Source: Winogradskyella sp.
GTDB lineage: Bacteria > Bacteroidota > Bacteroidia > Flavobacteriales > Flavobacteriaceae
Assembly (NCBI RefSeq): GCF_025210595.1
Contig: NZ_JAOARH010000013.1
Location: forward strand, 1-50,156
Length of the DNA stretch: 50,156 nucleotides
Direction of reading: 5' to 3'
The position numbers were made by a program, and so were the translations under genes. This document shows positions 33,574-43,400 of this stretch, piece by piece. The notes under the pieces were generated by a model. The model was not told the origin of the DNA, did not search any database, and saw only the letters and a program-made list of their open reading frames with translations. Positions within the stretch are counted from its first letter, which is position 1. Each line of letters begins with the position of its first letter.

Positions 33574-33626
33574 TTGTTGAATTTGTATTTTAAACTGAGC
33601 TTGCAAAATCACAATTTAGAATGGTT

Positions 33627-33634
33627 CAAAATTA
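33627..33634 (-). promoter_or_regulatory. -7 element for truncated haemoglobin-cupin operon
   Basis: The minus strand reads TAATTTTG, an exact TANNTTTG match, 53 bases before ATG 33573 and 14 bases before GTG 33612. No TTG is at the standard upstream distance. Confidence 0.45.
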
Positions 33635-33719
33635 AGATTTCCAAACATATAGAAACATGATAAATATCATTTAAAAGAAAGTCTTTGAGTGTTTTTTAAA
33701 AAAACTAAAAAGGCACTAA

Positions 33720-34373
33720 CTAATTGGTTTTAGGTGGTTTATTTGTGATTGTTGTTTTTCTGTAATTGTTAATTAGAAATAATGACGAGCTTAAAAACCA
33801 CAATCCAAACCAATAGTACGGAATTGAGGAAAACGATTGAATATACATTCCAAGAATAGCAAAAAATACACCAATTATCCCTAAGAACTTAAGTGCGATA
33901 TAGGAGAGTCCACTTTGTTTAGGTATCATCATTACTAGCATAAATGATGCAACCATAGGAAGCCAAAAACTAATATCTCTTATAAAGGAATGTAGTAATA
34001 AGACGTTTTCTGGGTTTTTGATGTTTCCTGTAAGTAGTGAAAAACTTATTGAATTTTCACTAAGGTCTAAAAGTGCGCCAGCTATACTCAATCCAAGGCA
34101 TAATCCTATTCCTTTTACATTTAATGATTTAAAATGTAAATACAATCCAGACCAAGAAGCTATCCAAGAAAAAATGAAAATAGTATCTAAGGCATAATTA
34201 ATGCCTATTGATTGAATAATATCACCCTTTTCAAGGTCAGATAAATTTACATTTCCTAATATTACATCATATAAAGAATATGCTTTTAAAGGCCAAGAAA
34301 AGTGCATGATTACTAGCAGTATAAAGGCAATTAAAGAAGCTATTCCTGTATTAAGATATAAGTTTTTGGTCAT
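33720..34373 (-). CDS. Unknown polytopic membrane protein
   Basis: This 217-residue integral membrane protein shows about six hydrophobic helices (~10-28, 60-78, 85-103, 125-143, 155-173, 180-198 by eye). It has a short hydrophilic loop after the first helix (SLYDVILGNVNLSDLEKGD) and a basic C-terminus (NNYRKTTITNKPPKTN). No catalytic or transport motif was recognised. A longer reading frame begins with TTG 34403, but ATG 34373 gives a normal first helix, so it is used here. It is on the same strand as the haemoglobin-cupin genes but separated by 107 bases, and its promoter region is unclear. No function proposed. Confidence 0.75.
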   Translation of the reverse strand: MTKNLYLNTGIASLIAFILLVIMHFSWPLKAYSLYDVILGNVNLSDLEKGDIIQSIGINYALDTIFIFSWIASWSGLYLHFKSLNVKGIGLCLGLSIAGALLDLSENSISFSLLTGNIKNPENVLLLHSFIRDISFWLPMVASFMLVMMIPKQSGLSYIALKFLGIIGVFFAILGMYIQSFSSIPYYWFGLWFLSSSLFLINNYRKTTITNKPPKTN

Positions 34374-34457
34374 TATATTTAGGATGATTTTAATCGCATG
34401 CAATTATATGTAGCTGAGTATACTACTAAAGTAATCGGATTTTTTTACAAATTAAAG

Positions 34458-35507
34458 TTACGATTCATCATTGAAAAACACTTTGTAGTAGTGCATTTTT
34501 TTATCTTCGTCGTAACCACGTTCTAGATATTCTGCAGAGGCATCTGGTGCATCAACATCGAGTTTTATCTGTATGTTGGTGTCTAATTTTATTTCGGTTT
34601 TTATTTTTTGTTTTTGCTTTTTTAACACGCGTTCAGAAACATCAAATTGGTTTCTAATAAGCACTTTGTTTTCGGATTCGTATGTTTTTTTATAATCTTC
34701 AAAGAGTTGAATTTGGTCTTCCTCTTCAAAGACTTCTTCTTTAAAGGTTTCTATATTTACAATTTCATTTTCTTTAAAGAAATCAACAGTGTTTGCCAAG
34801 AAGCTACTTTGAGCTTGCCCACCAAAATTGGGTTGTAGTACTTCTTTAGAGAATTCTCTACATAGCTCTATGCAATTTTTAGTATGCTGGTTGCTGTCAT
34901 CTGGGTATTTGATGTTTAAAAAACTTTTAATCCAGTACTGCGTATCATAAGTGTTGTTATCTACACTAAATACAATTTTACCTTCTAGGTCTGATGTATT
35001 TAGTACCAAACATCCTTTATCAACTTTTTTTGCCTGTATGCCTTTTTGAACAAAAACGTCGTAGTTGCCTTCCTCTAAATAAGTTTGAAAAAACTCGATC
35101 TTATTTTCAATTTTATAAATACCAATGGCATCTGTGAAATAGTCTTCGTATTGTATGTTTTCAAAATGGCAAACGAGTACATCTCCTGTTTTTATTTGTG
35201 CAGAATTACTTTGTTCAAATAAATGAGTTACGATATGTTTAGAAACTTCAATAAAATCGGCTTCATCTTTAAAAAGTTGATTTGTGTAGGTGTTAATTTC
35301 GTTTAAACCAACATCACTATGGTGATGAAAACGATAACTTTCGGCTAGGTTTACAAATGGCTTTAAAAGATAGGGTAGCATTAAGTTATAAGTGGCTTCG
35401 TCAAAGTTTACTATGGCATCTGAAAATGCATTTTTAGTATCATTAAATTTATTACCTACTTTATGAATAATGCAGCTTTTTATAGAGGCTTTTTGTCGTT
35501 TAATCAT
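34458..35507 (-). CDS. Nucleoid-associated protein, NdpA/YejK family
   Basis: This 349-residue cytoplasmic protein matches the 37-kDa nucleoid-associated family (NdpA/YejK). Characteristic parts are the N-terminal IKSCIIHKVGNKFND followed by FDEATYNLMLPYLLKPF, the segment GDVLVCHFENIQYEDYFTDAIGIYKIE and the C-terminal IQIKLDVDAPDASAEYLERGYDE. In E. coli it associates with the chromosome; the bacteroidal function is not established. The start ATG follows a perfect -7 element by only two bases, so the mRNA may be leaderless. The Lys/Glu-rich region around residue 280-300 looks like a linker or DNA-contacting helix. Identification is good, role inferred. Confidence 0.9.
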   Translation of the reverse strand: MIKRQKASIKSCIIHKVGNKFNDTKNAFSDAIVNFDEATYNLMLPYLLKPFVNLAESYRFHHHSDVGLNEINTYTNQLFKDEADFIEVSKHIVTHLFEQSNSAQIKTGDVLVCHFENIQYEDYFTDAIGIYKIENKIEFFQTYLEEGNYDVFVQKGIQAKKVDKGCLVLNTSDLEGKIVFSVDNNTYDTQYWIKSFLNIKYPDDSNQHTKNCIELCREFSKEVLQPNFGGQAQSSFLANTVDFFKENEIVNIETFKEEVFEEEDQIQLFEDYKKTYESENKVLIRNQFDVSERVLKKQKQKIKTEIKLDTNIQIKLDVDAPDASAEYLERGYDEDKKMHYYKVFFNDES

Positions 35508-35509
35508 TG

Positions 35510-35536
35510 CAAAACTATTAGTTTACAATACTACAA
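35510..35536 (-). promoter_or_regulatory. NdpA promoter, apparently leaderless
   Basis: On the minus strand TTG, 16 bases, then TAGTTTTG is followed by CA and the ATG. The spacing is one base short of the reported 17-23 range, but both boxes are exact. The transcription start would fall at or beside the A of ATG, making the mRNA leaderless. Confidence 0.6.
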
Positions 35537-35557
35537 AAGGAAAGGCTTAAAACTAAA

Positions 35558-35586
35558 GAAAACGTCAAAATAAATTTGACGTTTTC
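35558..35586. terminator. Terminator between OmpA-family and NdpA genes
   Basis: GAAAACGTCAAA (35558-35569), loop ATAAA and TTTGACGTTTTC (35575-35586) form a perfect 12-bp stem just after the stop of the OmpA-family gene. T-rich flanks exist in both directions, and it most likely ends the minus-strand OmpA-family transcript. Confidence 0.75.
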
Positions 35587-35616
35587 TAGACTCAGGGACT
35601 CGAGATTTGGTTGTCG

Positions 35617-37170
35617 TTATATTTTTATAAACTCAACACGTCTGTTTTTTGCTTTTCCGTCTGTAGTACTATTGTCGCTAACAGGTTTGGAGTCTCCTTT
35701 ACCATCTGTAGTTAAACGATCTTTAGAGATTTTGTAGATGTTTATTAAAGCGTCTTTTACAGCTTCTGCTCTAGCTTTAGATAACTTTAAGTTGGCTTCA
35801 TCTGAACCATCTGAATCTGTATGACCAACGATGTTGAGTTTTATGTTTTCGTCTTGCATTAGTACTTGCGAAATCTGACGAACAATACCCAAGGATTGTG
35901 GTTGTATTTTATCTGAACCTGAATCGAACAAAATGCCATTGGTAGAAATTTTACCATCGCTCATTAATTTGCGTCTAAGGTCTACACCTCCTTCTGCAAC
36001 TTTTAGATTTTTAATAAACACGCGTTCTTCTCCATCTTTAAGTCTGTCAATATGAAATTTTAGATAATTGAGTACGTTTAATTCTTCAATAAACTTTGGA
36101 ATATCAACATATTTAACTTCATTTACCCAAAGTCTAAATCGTTTTTTTGTTACTGAAATAGATATGTGAGGTTGATTTTTAACTTCATCTCGTATATCTG
36201 CTATAAGTCCAGAGTTAATCATTCCTCCTCTTTCGTGAAAATGATTGTAAGTATCTATGTTACATACCTTGTATTGAGCAATAGGTAGTGCAACTTTAGC
36301 GTAATGTTTTTTACCATAAACAAAAGTATTAGAGTCGCTAAGCACTACTTCTAATCTAGAACTAGAGGATGTTTTATTGGTTATGCCAGAGGTGAGTAAA
36401 TCAAACTCAATAGTGTAGTCTTCGGGTAGTTGATTAAATTCTGGTATTATAAACAAAAGGTAACCAGCTTTTAATTCAAACCAATTGCCTTCTACTTTAT
36501 TGAACTTCACAATTGCGCCAGATCCGTTAGTGTTCCATTTACTTGGTAAATCACCAATAAAATCTTGAGAAAAATCATCGAAAAAGATAAGTTTATCACC
36601 TGGTACAAAATCGAATTTACTATATACTTCTAAATCATCTGAGATATTGGATGGAGCTTCTTCTGTGTTTTTGGTTGATGAGTCGTTGGTGTTTTTGGTG
36701 TCTTTAGAATCTTTTTTGTTGTCACTGTCCTTAGTAGTGGGACTATCGTTTTTTTCTTCTTTAGAATCTCTTTCTCTCTGTCCTAGTAGTAGTTGTTTAG
36801 AGGTTTTAATGCTATACTTTAAAGCTTTTTTGGCTTTATTCATTTGCAACGTAGCTTTACCTTGCTTTAACATACCAACACCATCTAAATCATTTATAAT
36901 GTTTGGGGCGGAATCACTTAGCAAAGACATTTCTTCTAAAGCGTCTTCTAATACATCAATATCTTCGTCGTCTAAAGATTTTCCAGAAGCTGCATAGCCA
37001 TCGTATTTATAGACTTTATCATATAAGTCGAAAGATTCTTGAACAAAATTGTCTACACTCGAAATGCCAACGCGACTTTTTGGACGTTTGATTTTTTTTG
37101 TTTGTGCATTAAGAGTTGGTAAAATAAAAATTATAAGGGGAATTGCTAAGAGTAATTTTGAAAATTTCAT
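35617..37170 (-). CDS. OmpA-family protein with jelly-roll middle domain
   Basis: This 517-residue exported protein has a signal peptide (1-22, ending TLNA). A helical, acidic region (~30-130) is followed by a low-complexity Lys/Asp/Thr/Asn linker (~130-180, repeats such as KKDSKDTKNTNDSSTKNTEE). A beta-sandwich domain (~190-395) resembles concanavalin/LamG-like carbohydrate-binding folds (DYTIEFDLLTSG, LRLWVNEVKYVDIP). The C-terminal OmpA-like peptidoglycan-binding domain (~405-517) has ILFDSGSDKIQP, VGHTDSDGS and NRRVEF. It should link the outer membrane to murein, with a module facing outward or the periplasm. A 10-bp inverted repeat covers its start. A terminator follows it. Fold calls are good; the ligand of the middle domain is unknown. 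Confidence 0.88.
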   Translation of the reverse strand: MKFSKLLLAIPLIIFILPTLNAQTKKIKRPKSRVGISSVDNFVQESFDLYDKVYKYDGYAASGKSLDDEDIDVLEDALEEMSLLSDSAPNIINDLDGVGMLKQGKATLQMNKAKKALKYSIKTSKQLLLGQRERDSKEEKNDSPTTKDSDNKKDSKDTKNTNDSSTKNTEEAPSNISDDLEVYSKFDFVPGDKLIFFDDFSQDFIGDLPSKWNTNGSGAIVKFNKVEGNWFELKAGYLLFIIPEFNQLPEDYTIEFDLLTSGITNKTSSSSRLEVVLSDSNTFVYGKKHYAKVALPIAQYKVCNIDTYNHFHERGGMINSGLIADIRDEVKNQPHISISVTKKRFRLWVNEVKYVDIPKFIEELNVLNYLKFHIDRLKDGEERVFIKNLKVAEGGVDLRRKLMSDGKISTNGILFDSGSDKIQPQSLGIVRQISQVLMQDENIKLNIVGHTDSDGSDEANLKLSKARAEAVKDALINIYKISKDRLTTDGKGDSKPVSDNSTTDGKAKNRRVEFIKI

Positions 37171-37226
37171 TTTAAGTCATTGATTAATAGCGCTATAAAA
37201 TTAATAATAACTATTGTGACTTAAAA
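37170..37226. repeat. 10-bp inverted repeat at the OmpA-family start codon
   Basis: TTTTAAGTCA (37170-37179) and TGACTTAAAA (37217-37226) are exact inverse copies, 37 bases apart, with TAGCGCTA between them. One arm ends on the first base of the ATG. It could be an operator pair or form an RNA structure that controls translation. Confidence 0.45.
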
Positions 37227-37251
37227 ATAAAATGTATAGATGGCAGAAAAT

Positions 37252-39609
37252 TTAGTATAGTTTGTAGGTAACTATGGTTTTATTGTCTGCTTGGGTTATT
37301 AGCTCTAAACCGTTTTCTTTATCTAAATTTTCTATTGTTGCAGCTGAGGTGCCAAAAACAGGGAAATTAGGAATTGGTTTTGCTTGGCTGTCAAACAAAT
37401 AAACTTTTTTAGATTGTAAATCAGTTGTGGTGACATAAATTTTATCGTTTAGATAAAATATTTCTGGTTGGGTATATTCTCCGTAATCTAAATCGATGCT
37501 TCGGGTTTTAATATTTAGTTTATTATCGGTCATAGATACCAATGTTTTACTCGTGGTGGTAACCTTATGTTTGTCTGTTAAATTTAAATCTCTGGTCCTT
37601 GCATTGCCTTTGGTATCTACTTGGATAAGTTGACCAAGGGTGTTTGTTGAGGTGAATTTGTTTTGATAAAGAAATAGTTCATTTTTCGAAAAACGAATTG
37701 TTTCTTTTACATCAACTCTAGTACGACCTTTGCGATTAAGAATTTTAAGTTTGTCTTCGGTAGCAAAAGCTATGTAGTCTTTGCTAGCTATTCTAAAGTG
37801 CTTAGGTTGTGTGGTGATTTCTTTGTTGTTGTTTTTGTAATTGAACCCAGTAATGGCTTTTCCTTTAGCATCATACATTAATAAGTTTTTACCTTGGGTT
37901 ACTAGTAATCTGTAGTTTTTTCTCTTATCATAATCAAAAACCGAAAGCGGCTGTGTTATTTCGTCGTTGAATTTTCTAGGAAAAGGAGAAACATCATTCC
38001 CGTTTCTGTCTAAAACATAAAGGCGATGAGGTGTTGTAAAGGCTAACTGTAACCTTCCGTTTTTAAACATGTCTATTTGTTTAATGTCTCCAAGAATCTT
38101 GCCTTGTAGTTCTTTTTTCCAAAGAATATCTCCAGAGCTAGATATGAGGTATAATACATTATTAACATCTTGCACAACAATATCGTGAGCTTTAGTAATA
38201 TGATTTTTTACCGTTTGAGGAGGTGAAATTATTGAAGCATCAATTATGGTGTTAAAACTTTCGGCAACTGTGTTAGAAGCGGCTTTTTTCTTATACTCTT
38301 GTATAATTCCGTTGATATGAGCGTAATTGTCTTCATAAATATATTGTACAACATTTGCTTTGTATCTTTTGGTGTCAGAATTAAGAATATCATTTAAACT
38401 TTCGTTGTTTTTAAATATAAAAACCGAAGCGTCATCACTTAGTTTTTCGCTTATATTTTTAAAAGCATTAGAGTTGGCAATTGTATTGTTGTTAAGTGCG
38501 TCTGAAATAATAGCTTTTAAAGCTTCAATAGAATGTGAAAAAATAATAAACTCATCATATTCGCAAAAGTAATTAGCGTTCTCAAAAGCTATAAATGGCT
38601 TTAGTCTAGAGCTAAAGAAATCTGGATTTTTAAATTCATAAATATCAACATCTCTAAAGGTCTCTACATTAGTTTTTTCTTCAATTGCTTCTGTAGCCAT
38701 ATCAGTATTTAATGAGTGAAGAATTAACGCGTTGTTTGTCTCAGCAATCTCATTAGTGAAATTTAAAAATGTTTGAGAGCTATCAATAGGTTGTTTGTTA
38801 AACTCGGATAGGTTTTTATTAAATGTAGAAAAATCATCGTAGGTAACACTTAGTAATGATTTTGTGTTAGATGGGGCAACGTTAATTGAATTTGTTTTTT
38901 GTGGAATACTGTTTTTAAAGCAATCTATTTGTTGTAAGATAGAATCGTTAGATGTTACAATGCCATTGTAATTAAGATTATTATTAGAGAAATTTAAATC
39001 TAACATTGCATAATTACTGCTAGTACTATTGTTAATTGGAGAAAAGAGTAATTTAGAATAATTAGGAGAATTGGGTTTAAAAACTAAAGATGCAATAGAT
39101 TTTTTATCAGTAGACTCAATTAAACGAATCAATTCATCATTCTTGTTTTTTGTGTTGAGTGTTTTTAATATCTCTAAATTATTTGAAGCGGCAAATACCT
39201 TGTTGAAGGTTTTGTGATAAAAAATTTCAGAATCAATTTGTGTTTTATTAATGTTTTCTGGATTCTCTGGAATGGTATTAGAAATAGAGTCTATAGTAAA
39301 TAAAGAAGAATCGTTTTTAGTTAAAATTAAATAATCTGAATGTGATGGATTTAAAAAAGCTATATAAACTTGCTTAGTTGTGCTAAGATTTTCTAAGAGT
39401 TTAGAAGTAGCTTTTAACTCCTTATTATATATAGCAGATAAAACAGGATGATTTTCGATGCTTTTAGTAAAATCGTTAAGTTCATTTACTAAGATTACAG
39501 AATTAATTTTAGAAGGTAAAAGCTTATATGGTGATTTAATTTTGTCATAATCTCTTTGACAAGAGACTAACACAGAAAGTACAACCAATAAAAAACAAAA
39601 TTGTTTCAT
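37252..39609 (-). CDS. Large lipoprotein with N-terminal DUF3352-like and C-terminal propeller-like halves
   Basis: This is a 785-residue lipoprotein (lipobox VLVSC, Cys17). The N-terminal half (~20-430) is a repetitive alpha/beta region with Asn/Ser-rich loops (for example SVILVNELNDFTKSIENHPVL and ASVFIFKNNESLNDIL), reminiscent of DUF3352 proteins. The C-terminal half (~460-785) has short beta repeats with small hydrophobic strands and DxxG turns (VLYLISSSGDILWKKELQGKILGDI, YVLDRNGNDVSPFP) typical of a PQQ/WD-like beta-propeller. No enzyme residues are clear. Its start is just upstream of rnhB, with a -7 element partly beyond the end of rnhB. The role is unknown; envelope localisation is likely. 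Confidence 0.78.
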   Translation of the reverse strand: MKQFCFLLVVLSVLVSCQRDYDKIKSPYKLLPSKINSVILVNELNDFTKSIENHPVLSAIYNKELKATSKLLENLSTTKQVYIAFLNPSHSDYLILTKNDSSLFTIDSISNTIPENPENINKTQIDSEIFYHKTFNKVFAASNNLEILKTLNTKNKNDELIRLIESTDKKSIASLVFKPNSPNYSKLLFSPINNSTSSNYAMLDLNFSNNNLNYNGIVTSNDSILQQIDCFKNSIPQKTNSINVAPSNTKSLLSVTYDDFSTFNKNLSEFNKQPIDSSQTFLNFTNEIAETNNALILHSLNTDMATEAIEEKTNVETFRDVDIYEFKNPDFFSSRLKPFIAFENANYFCEYDEFIIFSHSIEALKAIISDALNNNTIANSNAFKNISEKLSDDASVFIFKNNESLNDILNSDTKRYKANVVQYIYEDNYAHINGIIQEYKKKAASNTVAESFNTIIDASIISPPQTVKNHITKAHDIVVQDVNNVLYLISSSGDILWKKELQGKILGDIKQIDMFKNGRLQLAFTTPHRLYVLDRNGNDVSPFPRKFNDEITQPLSVFDYDKRKNYRLLVTQGKNLLMYDAKGKAITGFNYKNNNKEITTQPKHFRIASKDYIAFATEDKLKILNRKGRTRVDVKETIRFSKNELFLYQNKFTSTNTLGQLIQVDTKGNARTRDLNLTDKHKVTTTSKTLVSMTDNKLNIKTRSIDLDYGEYTQPEIFYLNDKIYVTTTDLQSKKVYLFDSQAKPIPNFPVFGTSAATIENLDKENGLELITQADNKTIVTYKLY

Positions 39610-39627
39610 TAAAAGTAATTATATCTA

Positions 39628-39635
39628 CAAATATA
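39628..39635 (-). promoter_or_regulatory. -7 element before large lipoprotein gene
   Basis: Minus-strand TATATTTG, an exact match, ends 18 bases before the ATG at 39609, in the short gap after rnhB. No TTG at standard spacing. It may give the lipoprotein its own promoter independent of rnhB. Confidence 0.4.
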
Positions 39636-39640
39636 AAAAG

Positions 39641-40243
39641 TTATAAATCTAAACGGTATTGCTCAGGTAATAATCTAAATGATTTTCTGTGGTATTTTGT
39701 AATTCCGTATTTTTCTATGGCAGCTCTATGTTCTTTTGTGGGATACCCTTTGTTTTGTTTCCAGTTGTACATAGGGTATTCATTATGGATTTTTTCCATA
39801 TATGCATCTCTGTAGGTTTTAGCTAAAATTGATGCTGCTGCTATATTTAAGAATTTGCTATCACCTTTTACTATTGTTTTATAAGGTATAGAATTAAAAG
39901 ATTTAAACTTATTGCCATCAACTATTATATAATCTGGAACTCTACTGAGTTTAGAAATAGAACCATGCATGGCTTTTATTGAGGCGTTAAGAATATTAAT
40001 AGTATCTATTTCTTCTTCAAAAATATGTTCTACACCAAAAGCGATTGATTGAGATTCTATAATTGGTTTTAAAGAAGTTCGTTTTTTTTCAGAAAGCTGT
40101 TTAGAATCATTTAGTATATCGTTGTTAAATCCTAATGGTAAAATAACAGCGGCTGCAGTAACAGGGCCAGCTAAACAGCCTCTTCCAGCTTCATCTGTGC
40201 CGCATTCTAAATTGAAAGTTGAAAATTGAGATTTTAATGCCAA
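39641..40243 (-). CDS. rnhB: Ribonuclease HII
   Basis: RNase HII (200 residues) removes RNA from RNA-DNA hybrids, including single ribonucleotides, in the cytoplasm using divalent metal. [14 protein letters not shown] (~15-28) provides the Asp-Glu pair; [10 protein letters not shown] (~103-112) supplies the next Asp; [12 protein letters not shown] (~137-148) supplies the last acidic residue. The C-terminus with [12 protein letters not shown] is standard. The start is TTG 40243, as no ATG precedes the conserved N-terminus. A perfect 14-bp palindrome overlapping a -7 element lies just upstream. The identification is secure. Confidence 0.96.
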   Translation of the reverse strand: MALKSQFSTFNLECGTDEAGRGCLAGPVTAAAVILPLGFNNDILNDSKQLSEKKRTSLKPIIESQSIAFGVEHIFEEEIDTINILNASIKAMHGSISKLSRVPDYIIVDGNKFKSFNSIPYKTIVKGDSKFLNIAAASILAKTYRDAYMEKIHNEYPMYNWKQNKGYPTKEHRAAIEKYGITKYHRKSFRLLPEQYRLDL

Positions 40244-40259
40244 AAGTTAAAGTTTTAAA

Positions 40260-40277
40260 CAAAGTTAAAATTTTAAC
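40260..40277 (-). promoter_or_regulatory. rnhB -7 element overlapping a 14-bp palindrome
   Basis: Minus-strand TAACTTTG (40267-40260) is an exact -7 match, 16 bases before the TTG start. GTTAAAATTTTAAC (40264-40277) is a perfect palindrome overlapping the left end of the box, so a repressor could bind across the promoter. Confidence 0.4.
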
Positions 40278-40399
40278 GCAACCCTTTTACAGTTTTTACA
40301 TCTATAAGTTGAGTTAGGGTGCAAAAAACACTAATTAAATTATAGTTGTGTTTTGTTGATGAAATCGCAAAAGCATTAACATTTTTTTGGCAAAAACCC

Positions 40400-40430
40400 T
40401 TGTTTATTTAATATTTAATTAAGATGTTTG
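40400..40430 (+). promoter_or_regulatory. Candidate susC operon promoter
   Basis: TTG at 40400-40402, a 20-base spacer, then GATGTTTG at 40423-40430, one mismatch from TANNTTTG, 28 bases before the SusC ATG. The rest of the 215-base intergenic gap from rnhB holds AT-rich sequence and the rnhB promoter elements, with no other feature seen. Confidence 0.45.
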
Positions 40431-40458
40431 CAACTAGACTAACTCAAATAATTGTTTT

Positions 40459-43400
40459 ATGAAATTAAAGTTAACATGGTTATTAACGCTTTTTATGGCG
40501 TTCGTGATGCAATTTTCTTTCGCACAAGAAAAAATGGTCACAGGTACAGTTACTACAGCTTCGGATGGTTTACCCCTTCCTGGTGCAAGTGTAATTGTAA
40601 AGGGTACTACAAAAGGTGCTCAAACAGATTTTGATGGTAAATATACTATTGAAGTCAATATAGGGGATGTTCTAGTAATATCTTATGTTGGTATGGCGCC
40701 TTCTGAAATAACAGTAGGGGCGGCTAATGTGTATGATGTCGCTTTAGAAGAGGGGAATGCTCTTGATGAAGTGGTTATTGTAGGATCTGTTTTTGATGTA
40801 GGTAAGGAGAGAGCTAATGGTGTTTCTACTGTTGGTGAAAAAGAACTGAAAAATGTTATTGCTACAACATCAATTGATAGAGCTTTGCAAGGACAAATGT
40901 CGGGTGTTAATGTGGTTGCGTCTTCTACAGCTCCTGGTTCAGCTGCACAAGTGTCAGTAAGAGGTGCTTATTCTTTAAGTCCTAGTCAGACAGGTGGTAC
41001 TGTTAATCCTTTATATGTTGTGGATGGAACATATATGAATGCAGCAGATGTTCCTGCTATTAATTCTAATAATATTGAATCGGTGCAGGTGTTAACGGAT
41101 GCCGCTCAAACAGCGATCTATGGTGCTAGAGCTGCTAATGGTGTTGTTGTAATTACTACTAAAAAAGGAGTGAAAGGTAAAACGCGTGTGACTTTAAATA
41201 CTCGTACAGGGTGGACTAGTAGATTTCCTATACGTGTGGATTTGATGAATTCAAGACAGAAGTTGAATTATGAGAATGATTTAGCTCAATTGAATATAGG
41301 TTTGGGTAGAGCTCGTACACAAGAAGAAATTGATTTAGCTGCACGTAATGAAGTTGATTGGGGCGATATTTTATATAAAACAGGTTTGACAACTTCATAT
41401 AACTTAGCAATATCTTCTGGTGGTGAGAATTCAAATTCTAGATTTTCTTTAGGTTATGATAGTGATGAAGGTATAGCTGTGGGATATGAGGGTTTTTCAC
41501 GTATTTCAGCATCTTTAGCTAATGATACTAAAATAAATGACAGAATGAATTTTGGTTACACTTTAAATGGAGTGTATACTGAAAGAGATGATCCAAGAGA
41601 CCGTTTTAATGTGCAATCGCCATTTTGGTCTGAGATAAATAATAATCCATATGCGCCATTGTATCAGCTTGATGATGATGGTAATAGGATTCTTGATGCT
41701 AATGGTGATCCTATTTATAATATTAGTGGTACGTTAAATAGCTTTGGTTATCAAGTTTTAGATGAAATTTTAGGCACAGATCAGGAAGTGCGTAATTTTA
41801 GAGTTTTCGGTAATGCTTATTTTGAATTATTTGTGTTGAAAGATTTAAAAGTACGTACTCAGTTTGGTGGTATCTATGATAGAAGACAATCAGAAAACTT
41901 CTTGAAACCATCAGCTAGACTTAATTCGTTTATTGGTACAACTGGAACAAAGACAGATTCATCTATCGATGATTTAGATTATAACTGGCGTAATGAGATT
42001 ACTTATGGACGTTCGTTTGGTGATCATGACCTTAAGTTTACTTTTGCTACAGAATATCAAAGTGAGAATTTTTATAGAGTGCAACTTAATGGTAGAACTT
42101 TTCCAAATGATATTTTTGATACACAGAACGTAGCTGGTACGATTGATCAAGACTCTTTCTCTGATAGATCAAGAGTTACTAGAACTGGACTTGTTGGTGT
42201 GGTAAACTATGATTATGATAATAAGTATTTCTTAAATGCGTATATGCGTCGAGATGGTTCTTCTCGTGCTGGTTTTAGTAATCAATATGGTAACTTTTTT
42301 GGGGCATCAGCTACATGGGATATCGGTAGAGAGAGTTTTATGAACGATGTGTCTTGGGTAAATAGCTTAAGATTAAATGCTTCGTACGGTACAATTGGAG
42401 ATGATAGCGCATTGGCTTTGTATTCTAATTTCACGTCAATCAATTTGGGTGGATTGTTAGGAAATGATCCAACTGCTTTGCCTAGTACTACAGTTGCAAA
42501 TCCTAATGCTACTTGGGAAACTAATGAGAAGATTAATGTAGGAATTTCTTTTGAGTTATTAGAAGGTTCTAGATTAAGAGGTAAAATTGATTGGTTCCAG
42601 GATACGCGTAAAGATTTTATATTACAAGACATATTGCCTACAGAATCAGGAAGTTTTAATACTTTTATAAATGCAGGTAATACAAGAAATAGAGGTATCG
42701 AAGTAGATTTAAATTATGATGTTTTAAGAAATCCAGAAGGTTTAAACTTAACTGTATTCGGTAATATTACGACTTTAAATGCTGAAGTTACAGAGTTGAA
42801 TGACGATCAAATTAGAGGATATGGTAGCGGGCAAGTAATTTTACAAGAAGGGCTAGAGCCTTTTACACATTTTTTAGTGCGTTATGCAGGTGTAGATCCA
42901 GCTAATGGTGATGCTTTGTATTATGATATTGATGGTAATATTACTAACGTTTACAGCGCTTCTGATGCTGTGCCTATTAAAGATAAGTCTACTTTGCCAG
43001 AATTTTTTGGTGGATTTGGATTAAGGGCTAATTATAAAGGTTTTGATTTAGCTACAAATTTCAACTATTCAGTAGGTAATTATATTTTTAACCGTCAATC
43101 ATTAGAGTTACATGACCCTGCTAATTGGCAAAATAATAGAGCTACTAGTGCTGTTAATTATTGGCAACAACCTGGAGATACTAATGTTTTAGCAAGACCT
43201 ACGGCACTTGGAATATTAACAGGTACTACTCAATTTTTACAAGATGCTTCTTATTTGTCATGGCGTAATTTGACATTAGGGTATACTTTTGATGAAAAAG
43301 TATTTGGTAATTTACCTATCAACTCTATAAGAGCTTATGTTCAAGCTCAAAATTTGGCAATATGGTCAGATTTTGAAGGAAATCCTGAAGTAGGTGTTGG

